Assembly (NCBI RefSeq): GCF_012689525.1
Contig: NZ_CP051516.1
Coordinates: 4,464,001 to 4,528,000, forward strand
Origin: Paraburkholderia aromaticivorans
Lineage (GTDB): Bacteria; Pseudomonadota; Gammaproteobacteria; Burkholderiales; Burkholderiaceae
Direction: 5' to 3'
Length of the DNA stretch: 64,000 nucleotides
Under the pieces are notes generated by a model. It made no database searches, was not told where the DNA came from, and saw only the letters and a list, made by a program, of their open reading frames with translations. Of the stretch, positions 12,662 to 21,588 are shown piece by piece (positions within the stretch are counted from its first letter, which is position 1; every line of letters begins with the position of its first letter). A program made the translations under genes and the position numbers.

Positions 12662-14616
12662 TGCGTCACCGGCGTGCTGTCGGTGCCCGGCTCGACGGGT
12701 TTCGTCGGACGACGGCCCAAACCGCGCTTCAGATGGACCATCAGCAAGGAGATCGCCGCCGGCGTAATGCCCGAAATACGCGACGCCTGGCCAATGGTTT
12801 CAGGGCGGAATTGCGTCAGTTTCTGGCGCGCTTCGAATGACAAGCCTCGTACTTCCGCGTAGTCCAGCCCTTCGGGCAGACGCGTGCTTTCGTGCGCCTC
12901 GTTTCGTTCGATTTCGCCAGCCTGGCGGTCGATATAGCCCTGATATTTGATGCCGATCTCGATCTGTTCCTTGAGCTGGGCGAGCAGCACGTCGTCTTCT
13001 GCCAAGGTCTCAGGCGCGGCACAGGCGCCGGCACGCAATCCGCAAACCCCGTCGTAGGACACTCCCGGACGACGCAGCAGATCCGCCAAGCTGTACTCGT
13101 GATCGATCGGCTTGCCGAGCAACGCCGTCGCTTCATCGGCCGATAATGTCTTAGGATTGACCCAAGTCGTGCGAAGACGCTCTGTTTCACGTGAAACAGC
13201 GTCGCGCTTGCGGCTGAAAGCGTCCCAGCGAACGTCGTCAACGACGCCCAACTCGCGGCCAACCTCCGTGAGACGCATGTCCGCATTGTCTTCGCGGAGG
13301 CTCAGACGATATTCGGCGCGGCTTGTGAACATGCGATACGGCTCAGACACGCCGCGCGTCACCAGATCGTCGACGAGCACGCCAAGGTAGGCCTGATCGC
13401 GGCGCGGGCACCAAGCTTCCTTGCCTTGCACAAACAGACCCGCGTTGATCCCAGCCAGCAGACCCTGCGCCGCCGCCTCTTCATAGCCGGTCGTGCCGTT
13501 GATCTGACCCGCGAAGAAGAGCCCATTGATCACCTTGGTTTCCAGCGACGCCTTCAACCCGCGCGGGTCGAAGTAGTCATACTCGATCGCATAGCCCGGC
13601 CGCAGGATGTGTGCGTGCTCCAAGCCGCGCATCGACCGCACAAGCTCCAGTTGCACATCGAACGGCAGGCTCGTGGAAATCCCGTTGGGATAGAACTCAT
13701 TGGTCGTCAGCCCTTCTGGCTCAAGGAAGATCTGATGCGATTCCTTTGATGCGAACCGGTGGATCTTGTCCTCGATCGACGGGCAATAGCGCGGCCCCAC
13801 TCCTTCGATCACGCCGGTGTACATCGGCGAACGGTCGAGACCGCCGCGGATGATGTCGTGCGTGCGCTCGTTCGTATGCGTCACCCAGCACGGCACTTGC
13901 CGCGGATGTTGCTCAACGCGCCCGAGAAACGAGAAGACCGGCACCGGATCCAGATCGCCCGGCTGCTCTTCGAGTTGCGAAAAGTCGATCGTGCGACCGT
14001 CGATCCGCGGCGGCGTCCCCGTTTTGAGGCGGCCTTGCGGCAGCTTCAGTTCCTTCAGGCGCGCGGACAGCGAGATCGCAGCTGGATCGCCGGCGCGGCC
14101 GCCGGTGTAGTTATTCAAACCCACGTGAATCTTGCCGTCGAGGAACGTCCCGGCCGTCAGAACCACCGCGCGCGCGCGGAAACGAATCCCCACCTGCGTG
14201 ACAGCGCCGACAACGCGGTCGCCTTCCACCATCAGATCGTCGACTGCTTGCTGGAACAGCCACAAGTTCGGCTGATTCTCCAGCCGATGCCGGATAGCCT
14301 GCTTGTATAGGAGACGATCAGCCTGAGCGCGCGTCGCGCGAACAGCCGGACCCTTCGACGAATTCAGGATACGGAACTGGATCCCGCCCTCGTCCGTCGC
14401 GGCGGCCATTGCACCGCCGAGCGCGTCGACTTCCTTCACGAGATGGCCCTTGCCAATGCCGCCAATCGACGGATTGCAGCTCATCTGTCCGAGGGTTTCG
14501 ATGTTGTGGGTCAGCAGGAGCGTCGTATTACCCATGCGCGCCGAAGCTAAAGCGGCTTCGGTGCCGGCATGACCGCCGCCGACGACGATTACGTCAAATT
14601 CTGAGGGAAAGAGCAT
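12658..14616 (-). CDS. mnmG: tRNA uridine-5-carboxymethylaminomethyl modification enzyme MnmG
   Basis: 652 residues from the ATG at 14616 (a GTG four codons earlier is possible). The N-terminal FAD-binding fold is [16 protein letters not shown], followed by the conserved [28 protein letters not shown] region. With MnmE, which is not in this window, it adds the cmnm5 group to wobble U34. MnmC, encoded at 46-48 kb here, processes that product further. A perfect parS site lies inside the coding sequence. Confidence 0.98.
   Translation of the reverse strand: MLFPSEFDVIVVGGGHAGTEAALASARMGNTTLLLTHNIETLGQMSCNPSIGGIGKGHLVKEVDALGGAMAAATDEGGIQFRILNSSKGPAVRATRAQADRLLYKQAIRHRLENQPNLWLFQQAVDDLMVEGDRVVGAVTQVGIRFRARAVVLTAGTFLDGKIHVGLNNYTGGRAGDPAAISLSARLKELKLPQGRLKTGTPPRIDGRTIDFSQLEEQPGDLDPVPVFSFLGRVEQHPRQVPCWVTHTNERTHDIIRGGLDRSPMYTGVIEGVGPRYCPSIEDKIHRFASKESHQIFLEPEGLTTNEFYPNGISTSLPFDVQLELVRSMRGLEHAHILRPGYAIEYDYFDPRGLKASLETKVINGLFFAGQINGTTGYEEAAAQGLLAGINAGLFVQGKEAWCPRRDQAYLGVLVDDLVTRGVSEPYRMFTSRAEYRLSLREDNADMRLTEVGRELGVVDDVRWDAFSRKRDAVSRETERLRTTWVNPKTLSADEATALLGKPIDHEYSLADLLRRPGVSYDGVCGLRAGACAAPETLAEDDVLLAQLKEQIEIGIKYQGYIDRQAGEIERNEAHESTRLPEGLDYAEVRGLSFEARQKLTQFRPETIGQASRISGITPAAISLLMVHLKRGLGRRPTKPVEPGTDSTPVTQ
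13183..13198. other. parS: parS centromere site within mnmG
   Basis: TGTTTCACGTGAAACA, a perfect match to the 16-bp bacterial parS consensus, inside mnmG and about 1.3 kb upstream of parA. It is the ParB loading site for origin segregation. Confidence 0.95.
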
Positions 14617-14623
14617 CGCGGAT

Positions 14624-14678
14624 CTCACGCCAGATCGTCGCGTGAGCCTTTCAAAGGAAAATGTATGGGCGAATTATA
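14624..14678 (-). promoter_or_regulatory. mnmG promoter -10 box and leader hairpin
   Basis: On the minus strand a perfect TATAAT (complement of 14673-14678) lies 57 bp upstream of the mnmG ATG; the -35 is weak. Between them a 7-bp stem (CTCACGC 14624-14630 / GCGTGAG 14640-14646) ends 8 bp before the ATG and could mask the ribosome-binding region. Confidence 0.55.
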
Positions 14679-14723
14679 ACGGGTTCGGTTTAGGCCCGAA
14701 TTTCGTCCGAATGGCCAATCCGT

Positions 14724-14759
14724 AAAAAAGCGGTGTGTTTCACGTGAAACACACCGCTT
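14724..14759 (-). terminator. parS: Terminator of livF whose stem contains a perfect parS site
   Basis: A 32-bp perfect palindrome (14728-14759) consists of AAGCGGTG, the exact parS 16-mer (14736-14751) and CACCGCTT. On the minus strand it is followed by a run of T (complement of 14724-14729), so it has the form of an intrinsic terminator for the livF operon and is also a ParB site. Confidence 0.85.
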
Positions 14760-14791
14760 CGAACAACGGGAAACAGCAGCCAATCTAAGCG

Positions 14792-15556
14792 CTAAGCCAC
14801 TTTCTTGGCCAACCCAAGATAGGTTTCGATCACGCGCGGATTCTGCGCCAAGTCCGCAGCCGGTCCTTCCAGTGCCAGCTCACCGGTTTCCAGCACATAC
14901 CCGTAGTCGGAGATTTGCAACGCGGCGCGCGCATTCTGCTCGATCAGCAATGTGGCGACGCCGGTTTGCCGCAATGCGCTAATGATGTGGAAAATTTCTT
15001 TCACGATCAACGGCGCAAGACCGAGACTCGGCTCGTCCAGCATCAGCAGATCCGGCTTGCCCATCAGCGCCCGGCCCACCGCGAGCATCTGCCGCTCGCC
15101 ACCGGATAAGGTTCCGGCAGCCTGCTTGCGTCGTTCTTTCAGCCGCGGAAACAGCGTAAAGACCGGCTCGAGCTGGTCGAGGAAGTTGCGCTCCCCTGCC
15201 CGCTTGCGCCGATAAGCGCCGAGGACGAGGTTGTCTTCCACCGTCATCGACGCAAACAGCTCGCGCTTTTCCGGCACCAGGCACATACCGCGCGCGACAC
15301 GCTTTTCGACCGGCACGGCGCTGACGTCTTCACCTTGGTATAGAACGGCGCCCTTCGCGTGGCCCGTGGTCGGCAACGCGCCCATGATCGCGTTCAACAG
15401 TGTGGACTTGCCCGCACCGTTCGGGCCGATCACCGAGACGATCTGCCCGGGCCGCACCTTGATCGCCGCGCCGTGCAGCGCCTCGACCTTGCCATAACGG
15501 ACCGACAAACCGTCCACGTCGAGAATGGGACCAGCAGCATTCATCGTGTTCTCCAT
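14792..15556 (-). CDS. livF: Branched-chain amino acid type ABC transporter ATPase LivF
   Basis: 254 residues. Walker A GPNGAGKST, signature LSGGERQ and Walker B LLMLDEPSLGLAP are all intact, and the C-terminal half has the LivF-type VEQNARAALQ segment (here IEQNARAALQ). It powers uptake together with the fused LivMG and LivH encoded just upstream. Its ATG shares one base with the livMG stop (TGATG). An ATG five codons later has a better GGAG spacing, so the exact start is uncertain. Confidence 0.93.
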   Translation of the reverse strand: MENTMNAAGPILDVDGLSVRYGKVEALHGAAIKVRPGQIVSVIGPNGAGKSTLLNAIMGALPTTGHAKGAVLYQGEDVSAVPVEKRVARGMCLVPEKRELFASMTVEDNLVLGAYRRKRAGERNFLDQLEPVFTLFPRLKERRKQAAGTLSGGERQMLAVGRALMGKPDLLMLDEPSLGLAPLIVKEIFHIISALRQTGVATLLIEQNARAALQISDYGYVLETGELALEGPAADLAQNPRVIETYLGLAKKVA

Positions 15557-17340
15557 CACTCCACCCCACCGAGATACGCTTCCAGCACTGCCGGATCTTG
15601 TTGTACGTCTTGCGGCAAACCTTCCGCGATCCGGGTTCCGAACTCCATGACTACCAGCCGATCGGTGAGATTCATCACGAAATCCATATCGTGCTCGACC
15701 AGCAGCACGCTCATGCCTTCAGCTTTCAGGCGACGCAGCAGGTCAGCCAGTTGCAGCTTTTCCTGGTAGCGCAGACCGGCGGCCGGTTCATCCAGCAACA
15801 GCAGCGTCGGATCGCAGCACAGCGCGCGAGCGATTTCCAGAATCCGCTGCTGTCCCAACGCCAAGCTACCGGCTTCGTCGTACATGTGCTGCTCGAGGCC
15901 GACGCGGCGAATCTGACGCGCCGCCTCGGCCATCAACCGCGCTTCCTCCACACTGTTCAGGCGCACGACGCTGCGCCAAACACCGGCTTGCCCACGCAGA
16001 TGCGCGCCGATCGCGACGTTCTCGAGCACCGTCATGCCCGGCAGCAGCTTGACGTGCTGGAAGGTGCGGCCGATTCCGCGTTTGACGATTTCACGTGAAC
16101 TCAGCGAATCGATGCGCTCGCCGCGGAACGAGATCTCACCGCTGGTCGCCTGCAGCACGCCGGTCACCAGATTGAAGGTGGTCGACTTGCCGGCACCGTT
16201 CGGGCCAATGAGACCAATGATCTGCCCTGCTTTCACTTCGAAGCTGACATCGTTCACCGCAACCAGACCGCCGAATTGCTTGCGCGCCTTGTTCACCGTC
16301 AGCAGGTCTTCGCCGGCCGCCGGCTTGCTGCGCTGCGGCAACGGCTCGGCATGATCGGCCAAATGAGCACGCGGCCCCTTCGGGAAGAAACGCGCGACGA
16401 ACGGCCAAACGCCTTGGCGCGCGTACTGCAGCAACAGCACCATCAAGATGCCGAACACGATCACTTCGAAGTTGCCGTTCTCACCGAGCAGCTTGGGCAG
16501 CAACGTTTGCAGATAATCCTGCAGCACCGTCAGGATCGCCGCGCCGAGCACCGCGCCCCAGACGTGCGAGACGCCGCCCACGACCGCCATGAACAGAAAC
16601 TCGATGCCGTGATTCAGACCGAAAGGCGTCGGGTTCACTGCGCGCTGCAGGTGGGCGTAAAGGAAACCCGAGACCGAGGCCAGCACCGCCGCGTACACGA
16701 AGATCACCACACGCATCCACCCGGTGTTCACGCCCATCGCTTCGGCCATCATGCCGCCGCCGCGCAACGCGCGGATCGCCCGCCCCGGACGACTATTAAG
16801 CAGGTTCTGAACTGAAATCACCGCGCCGAGCACGACCACCCAGATCAGGTAATAGATATGGCGGCCGGATTCGAGGTTGATGCCGAACACATTCAGCACC
16901 GGAATTCCGTTGATGCCGTCGTACTTGCCGAGCATCTCAAGATTGCCGAACAGGTAGAACAGCGCGAGCCCCCACGCGATCGTGCCGAGCGGCAGAAAGT
17001 GTCCCGACAGACGCATCGTCACCAGCCCGAGCATCAGCGCGATCAACGCCGTCACCACCACGCCGGCGATCAGCGCGAGCCACGGCGAAACACCGTAGCG
17101 CGTCGTCAGAAACGCGGTTGCATAGGCGCCGATACCGACAAACGCGGCCTGGCCGAAGCTCGTCATCCCACCGATACCAGTCAGCAGCACAAGACCGATC
17201 GCCACGATCGAATACAGGCCGATATAGTTGAGCAGCGTCACCCAGTACTCAGGCACGTGAATCGGTTGCGGCAACACCGGCAGCGCGAACAGCACCACGA
17301 GGAACAACCAGAAGAACTTGTTTTGCATGATCCGTTTCAT
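15556..17340 (-). CDS. Fused permease-ATPase LivM-LivG
   Basis: 594 residues. Roughly residues 1-320 are a LivM-type permease with many membrane helices (NYIGLYSIVAIGLVLLTGIGG, FGQAAFVGIGAYA). After a linker, residues 345-594 are a LivG-type ATPase with Walker A GPNGAGKST, signature LALGQQRILEIA, Walker B LLLLDEPAAGL and an H-loop histidine in VEHDMDF. The family usually encodes these as two proteins. I start at MKRIMQNKFF (17340), 4 bp after the livH stop codon. Confidence 0.93.
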   Translation of the reverse strand: MKRIMQNKFFWLFLVVLFALPVLPQPIHVPEYWVTLLNYIGLYSIVAIGLVLLTGIGGMTSFGQAAFVGIGAYATAFLTTRYGVSPWLALIAGVVVTALIALMLGLVTMRLSGHFLPLGTIAWGLALFYLFGNLEMLGKYDGINGIPVLNVFGINLESGRHIYYLIWVVVLGAVISVQNLLNSRPGRAIRALRGGGMMAEAMGVNTGWMRVVIFVYAAVLASVSGFLYAHLQRAVNPTPFGLNHGIEFLFMAVVGGVSHVWGAVLGAAILTVLQDYLQTLLPKLLGENGNFEVIVFGILMVLLLQYARQGVWPFVARFFPKGPRAHLADHAEPLPQRSKPAAGEDLLTVNKARKQFGGLVAVNDVSFEVKAGQIIGLIGPNGAGKSTTFNLVTGVLQATSGEISFRGERIDSLSSREIVKRGIGRTFQHVKLLPGMTVLENVAIGAHLRGQAGVWRSVVRLNSVEEARLMAEAARQIRRVGLEQHMYDEAGSLALGQQRILEIARALCCDPTLLLLDEPAAGLRYQEKLQLADLLRRLKAEGMSVLLVEHDMDFVMNLTDRLVVMEFGTRIAEGLPQDVQQDPAVLEAYLGGVE

Positions 17341-17344
17341 CGCG

Positions 17345-18400
17345 TCACTCCTCTTCCTCTTCGGCGTGCGGGCTGGCAAGACTTCGCCAGAGCAACACGG
17401 GGATGATCAGCGTAAACACGATCACTTCCTTATAAGCGCTCGCCCAGAACGACGAATACGACTCCAGCAAGCCGACCAGAATCGAACCGGCGGCCGCCAG
17501 CGGATAGCTGACGAGCCCGCCGATAATCGCCCCCACGAAGCCCTTCAAACCGATCAGGAAGCCCGAGTCGTAGTAGATGGTGGTCAAGGGTGCGACGAGG
17601 ATGCCGCACAGCGCGCCGAGGCCCGCCGCCAATGTGAACGCGAGGCGCCCCGCTTGCGTCGTGCCGATGCCGACGAGCCGCGCGCCGAGCCGGTTCACCG
17701 ACGTCGCGCGCAAGGCCTTGCCCGAGATCGAGCGATCGAAGTACAGATACAGCGCACCGATCAACACCACCGCCGTGCCGACCACCCACAGGCTTTGCCC
17801 GGAAATCGTCAGCGTGTCGATGTTGAAGGTCGCATCGGAAAACGCGGTGGTACGCGAACCTTCCGCGCCGAACATCACGAGACCCAGACCGACCATCGCG
17901 AAGTGCACCGCCACCGCCACGATCAACAGCAGCAGCGTGGTCGCCTCCGCGATCGGCTCATAGGCGAGCCGGTACACATACGGCCCCATCGGAATCACGA
18001 TCAGCAGCGTCAACGCGATCTGCGCGATCATCGGCAGCGGATGCATGAAAACGCCTTGGGTGAGCGCGTAGACCGCGATCGGAAACAACAGGTATTTACC
18101 GACCAGCATGACCAGCGTACGCGCCGCATGCCGGCGCCGCTCGGGATGCCGCACCAGCCCCGCTATCTCGACGACGAAGCAGGCCGCGCCCATCGCCATC
18201 AGCAACCAGCAGGTGGCCGGAAATTTCTGTGTCTGCAGTGCGGCGAGCGTCAACGCGCCGTACGAAACAAACTCCCCCTGCGGGATGAAGATCACCCGCG
18301 TCACGGAGAACACCAGCACCAGCGCGAGCGCGAGCAGCGCGTAGATCGCGCCGGTGGTGATGCCGTCCTGCGCGAGGATCGCCGCAATTGATAGATCCAT
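17345..18400 (-). CDS. livH: Branched-chain amino acid type ABC transporter permease LivH
   Basis: 351 residues with about eight membrane helices. The N-terminal ITTGAIYALLALALVLVFSV segment is characteristic of LivH, as is the C-terminal GFVGAIIGGLVSYPLAAAGS. It is longer than typical LivH (about 300) owing to an insert of charged residues around positions 80-95 (RHPERRRHAAR) and an acidic tail of five glutamates. It is first of the livH-livMG-livF operon; the binding-protein gene lies 205 bp further upstream. Confidence 0.92.
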   Translation of the reverse strand: MDLSIAAILAQDGITTGAIYALLALALVLVFSVTRVIFIPQGEFVSYGALTLAALQTQKFPATCWLLMAMGAACFVVEIAGLVRHPERRRHAARTLVMLVGKYLLFPIAVYALTQGVFMHPLPMIAQIALTLLIVIPMGPYVYRLAYEPIAEATTLLLLIVAVAVHFAMVGLGLVMFGAEGSRTTAFSDATFNIDTLTISGQSLWVVGTAVVLIGALYLYFDRSISGKALRATSVNRLGARLVGIGTTQAGRLAFTLAAGLGALCGILVAPLTTIYYDSGFLIGLKGFVGAIIGGLVSYPLAAAGSILVGLLESYSSFWASAYKEVIVFTLIIPVLLWRSLASPHAEEEEE

Positions 18401-18605
18401 ACTTCCTCGTCCTGAAGCGTCGAAATCGAAACTGGGAAACCGTCGTGGCGGCAGAACTCGCGGCCGTCCACCGACCCGCTATGCCTGAAAAGGCGACCGC
18501 CGCGCCGGAACACGGCGCGGCGGTCGATGCCATTGTCATCGAACAGAATGGCAATGCGGCGTCACATGCCGCACGTTGCGCGAGAGGCGCGTAGCGCTTT
18601 TGTTG

Positions 18606-19766
18606 TTAGTCGTTCTGCAGCTTCCACTTGCCGTCGACGATCTGCACGATCACGCGTGCGCGCTTGTCGAGGCCGTTGTGGTCGGTCGTCGTGGTGTTCA
18701 TGATGCCGTGCGAGACCGGCAGCTCCTTGATGTTCTCAAGTGCGCCGCGCAGTGCCACGCGGAACGCTTCGGTGCCCGGCTGAGCGGTCTTCAGCGCGAC
18801 CGGAATCGCCGCTTGCAGCATCTGGCCGGCGTCCCATGCATGACCGCCGAAGGTCGCGACCGAGCCCGCGCCATACGCCTTCTCGTACGCCGCCTTATAG
18901 GCCAGCGACGACTTCTTCACCGGGTTCGAGTCAGGCAGTTGATCGGCGACGAGGATCGGTCCGGCCGGCAGGAATTCGCCTTCGCAATCCTTGCCACATA
19001 CGCGCAGGAAGTCGTTGTTGGCGACGCCGTGCGTCTGATAGACCTTGCCCTTGTAGCCGCGCTCCTTGAGCGTCTTGGCCGGCAGCGCCGACGGCGTGCC
19101 CGCGCCCGCGATCAGCACCGCGTCGGGGTTCGCGCCCATCGTCTTCAGCACCTGACCCGTCACCGATGCGTCGGTGCGGTTGAAGCGCTCGTTCGAGACG
19201 ATCTTCAGATTGTGTGCCGCGGCCGCCGCGGTGAAGACGTTGTTCCAGCCGTCGCCGTAAGCATCCGCAAAGCCGATGAAGCCCACCGTCTTCACGCCGT
19301 GATGCTCCATATAGTCGGCGATGGCGTCAGCCATCAGACTGTCGTTTTGCGGTGGTTTGAAGGCCCATGCGCGCTTCGCGTCCATCGGCGAAATGATCGC
19401 GGCCGATGCCGCCAGCGAGATCACCGGCGTCTTGCCTTCAGCCGCGGCGTCGAGCATGGCGAGCGAATTCGGCGTGACGGTCGAACCGATGATCGCGTCG
19501 ACGTGGTCTTCGTCGATCAGCTTGCGCGTGTTCTGCACAGCTTTGCCGGTATCGGATCCGTCGTCGAGAATGATGTACTGCACGGTCTTGCCGCCGATCT
19601 CTTTCGGCAGCAGCGCAATCGTATTCTTTTCAGGAATCCCGAGCGATGCGGCCGGCCCCGTAGTAGAAAGCGTCACGCCGATCTTCACCTGAGCGAACGC
19701 CGCGCCCGCACTGCACATTAACGCCATGGCAATGCCGGTGCGTACCCATTGCTTTGTCTTTTTCAT
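18606..19766 (-). CDS. Periplasmic branched-chain amino acid type binding protein, paralogue 1
   Basis: 386 residues from the ATG at 19766, preceded by GGAG. It has an N-terminal signal peptide ending AGAAFA before QVKIGV and a Peripla_BP (LivJ/LivK) fold with the conserved GPAASLGIPEKNT. It binds solute in the periplasm for the LivH/LivMG/LivF system downstream. It is closely similar to the protein at 21589-22755; the two are separated by an IS3 element and are probably a tandem duplication. The exact ligand cannot be read from sequence. Confidence 0.9.
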   Translation of the reverse strand: MKKTKQWVRTGIAMALMCSAGAAFAQVKIGVTLSTTGPAASLGIPEKNTIALLPKEIGGKTVQYIILDDGSDTGKAVQNTRKLIDEDHVDAIIGSTVTPNSLAMLDAAAEGKTPVISLAASAAIISPMDAKRAWAFKPPQNDSLMADAIADYMEHHGVKTVGFIGFADAYGDGWNNVFTAAAAAHNLKIVSNERFNRTDASVTGQVLKTMGANPDAVLIAGAGTPSALPAKTLKERGYKGKVYQTHGVANNDFLRVCGKDCEGEFLPAGPILVADQLPDSNPVKKSSLAYKAAYEKAYGAGSVATFGGHAWDAGQMLQAAIPVALKTAQPGTEAFRVALRGALENIKELPVSHGIMNTTTTDHNGLDKRARVIVQIVDGKWKLQND

Positions 19767-19958
19767 TGCAAGTCTCCAAACGCTTTGAAGCGCGAATCTG
19801 AAATCCGACTCATGGGCCGGGTGTCTGAATCTAGTTATAGGGTTCTGGCGTGCCAAGCATGGTTTTCCCTGCTCAGCACGAATACCGTCGCCGCTTTGGT
19901 GCTACTTCACTGCTGCATACCACGACTGCAAACTGCTGCGATATCCTGTGAACAAAAC

Positions 19959-19972
19959 ACTAACATGTTAGT
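19959..19972. promoter_or_regulatory. 14-bp perfect palindrome upstream of binding-protein gene 1
   Basis: ACTAACATGTTAGT is fully self-complementary and lies 193 bp upstream of the gene at 18606-19766, in the spacer before the IS3 element. It looks like an operator for a dimeric regulator. Otherwise I see no gene in 19767-20090. Confidence 0.4.
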
Positions 19973-20070
19973 AGTATTGCGTTCTGCATGATTGACGGTC
20001 AATAGACCGCAACCCAAATGCGGGTTTGTCCTGAAGCCGCGGAGCCACACTTTCTCACGCGATGCGGACA

Positions 20071-20086
20071 ATAAAAAAAGACGCGT
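20071..20086 (-). terminator. Distal arm of a terminator split by the IS3 element
   Basis: AAAAGACGCGT (20076-20086, preceded by more A residues) is the exact complement of ACGCGTCTTTT at 21545-21555. Removing the IS and one AAC duplicate leaves an 11-bp stem with a 7-nt loop and, on the minus strand, a run of T: a normal intrinsic terminator for the gene at 21589-22755. Confidence 0.8.
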
Positions 20087-20141
20087 CAACTGAACTGCAC
20101 CCCAAAAGTTGGACACCAATCCAACCTTTGGGGTGTTTTTC

Positions 20142-20669
20142 ATGGCGAAGTACAGTGAGCAGTTAAAGCTGAAGCTGGTTAAGCAATACCTGGCTGGCGT
20201 CGCCGGTGCAGGTGTAATTGCACAGCGGTACGGTGTGGGTCCCTCTGTTTTGCGGCACTGGGTGGCGACTTACGAGCAGCATGGCCGTGATGGATTACGC
20301 AAGAAATTCAGTCACTACGACGCGCAGTTCAGGATGTCGGTCCTCACTCATATGTGGCGCAAGGATCTGTCGTGTCGGCAAGTGGCTGTGGTGTTCGACA
20401 TTCGCAACCCCAGTTGTGTAGGGAAATGGGAACGCCGGTATCATGAGGGCGGTATGGATGCTCTGGCGCCCCGCCCACGAGGGCGCCCCAAAACAATGAC
20501 CCACCCGACACCCGAACAGCCGACCGGAGAGAGTGCGCCGGATGAGCGCACACGTGAGCAGTTGCTCAAGGAAAACGAGTACCTGCGCGCGGAGGTGGCG
20601 TACCTAAAAAAGCTCGATGCCCTGCTTCAGGCGAAGAAGCAGGGCGCGCAAAAGAAAAAGCGCAAATAG
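20142..20669 (+). CDS. IS3-family transposase OrfA
   Basis: 175 residues from the ATG at 20142 (MAKYSEQLKLKLVKQYLAG). It has two helix-turn-helix regions (about residues 15-45 and 65-100) and a C-terminal leucine-zipper-like helix (EQLLKENEYLRAEVAYLKKL), the arrangement of the IS150 group. Alone it usually regulates; fused to OrfB by frameshifting it forms the transposase. The slippery A AAA AAG is in frame within the zipper at 20606. Confidence 0.92.
   Translation: MAKYSEQLKLKLVKQYLAGVAGAGVIAQRYGVGPSVLRHWVATYEQHGRDGLRKKFSHYDAQFRMSVLTHMWRKDLSCRQVAVVFDIRNPSCVGKWERRYHEGGMDALAPRPRGRPKTMTHPTPEQPTGESAPDERTREQLLKENEYLRAEVAYLKKLDALLQAKKQGAQKKKRK
20606..20644 (+). promoter_or_regulatory. Programmed -1 frameshift signal of the IS3 element
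   Basis: The heptamer A AAA AAG (20606-20612) is in the orfA reading frame. It is followed after 7 nt by a perfect 9-bp stem (CCCTGCTTC 20620-20628 / GAAGCAGGG 20636-20644) with a 7-nt loop. The -1 frame is open from the slip site straight into orfB, so a fused OrfAB can be made. Confidence 0.9.
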
Positions 20670-21505
20670 TGCAGGAACTGCGGCAGCACCATGCGACGCT
20701 GGCCTTGCTCAAGGCTGCGGGTCTGGCGCGCAGCACGTTCTACTATCAGTTGAAGGTGATGGACGGCGTCGACCGGCACAAGGACCTCAAAGCCAGGATC
20801 AAGACGGTGTATGAGCGCCACAAGGGCCGTTATGGCTACCGGCGCATCACCCTTGAGATCCGGAAGGCGGGTCAGCTGGTCAACCACAAGACAGTGCAAT
20901 GTCTGATGGGAAAACTGAACCTGAAATCGCTGGTGCGCGCGAAGAAATACCGCTCATGGCGCGGCGAAGTCGGGCGTATCGCACCGAATCTGCTGAACCG
21001 CGAGTTCAGCGCGTCGCAGCCCAATCAGAAATGGGTGACGGACGTGACGGAGTTCAACGTGCTCGGACAGAAACTGTATCTCTCGCCGATCATGGATCTG
21101 TATAACAACGAAATCGTGGCTTACCAGATGAACACGCGTCCGGTCTTTGAAATGGTGAACGGCATGCTCAGGAAAGCACTGGCGAAACTGGGAGACGAGG
21201 ACAGGCCATTGCTGCATTCGGATCAGGGCTGGCAGTACCAGATGCGCGCTTATCGAAGGCTGCTGGATCAACACGGCCTGACGCAGAGTATGTCGCGCAG
21301 GGCAAACTGCTACGACAATGCGGCAATGGAAAGCTTCTTCGGCACGCTCAAATCCGAGTTCTTTCTTCTGAACAGGTTCGAGAGTATTGAGGCGTTAAAG
21401 GCGGGTATCAGACAGTACATCCGTTACTACAACCACAAACGCATCACGTTGAAACTGAACGGCCTGAGTCCTGTGATGTACAGGACCCAGGCCTGCCGGC
21501 CCTAG
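20669..21505 (+). CDS. IS3-family transposase OrfB (DDE integrase domain)
   Basis: 278 residues. The rve-type catalytic core shows Asp in WVTDVTEFNV, Asp in LLHSDQGWQY and Glu in NAAMESFFGTLKSE. The nominal GTG start overlaps the orfA stop by one base, but the main product is expected from -1 frameshifting at 20606. No frame disruption is visible, so the element may be active. Confidence 0.93.
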   Translation: MQELRQHHATLALLKAAGLARSTFYYQLKVMDGVDRHKDLKARIKTVYERHKGRYGYRRITLEIRKAGQLVNHKTVQCLMGKLNLKSLVRAKKYRSWRGEVGRIAPNLLNREFSASQPNQKWVTDVTEFNVLGQKLYLSPIMDLYNNEIVAYQMNTRPVFEMVNGMLRKALAKLGDEDRPLLHSDQGWQYQMRAYRRLLDQHGLTQSMSRRANCYDNAAMESFFGTLKSEFFLLNRFESIEALKAGIRQYIRYYNHKRITLKLNGLSPVMYRTQACRP

Positions 21506-21544
21506 CCGAAAACTGTCCAACTTTGCGGGGTCAGTTCAAACTGC

Positions 21545-21555
21545 ACGCGTCTTTT
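21545..21555 (-). terminator. Proximal arm of the split terminator
   Basis: ACGCGTCTTTT lies 34 bp beyond the stop codon (complement) of the binding-protein gene at 21589-22755. Its partner arm is at 20076-20086, now 1.45 kb away because of the IS3 insertion. Confidence 0.75.
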
Positions 21556-21588
21556 GTTTATTGAAGGTCCATATCGCTTTGCCTTCGC

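Larger units (their letters stand above)
20091..21538 (+). mobile_element. IS3-family insertion sequence, complete, 3-bp target duplication
   Basis: About 1448 bp. The inverted ends start TGAACTG and share ACCCC and AAAGTTGGACA blocks with one single-base indel. AAC flanks both ends (20088-20090 and 21539-21541). It carries orfA and orfB with a frameshift signal. The insertion lies in the loop of an intrinsic terminator between two binding-protein paralogues. Confidence 0.9.

Noticed and set aside
16089..16099. TTTCACGTGAA core of parS inside the livMG fusion gene
   Set aside because: Only 11 of 16 consensus positions match and both ends differ; at most a weak site.
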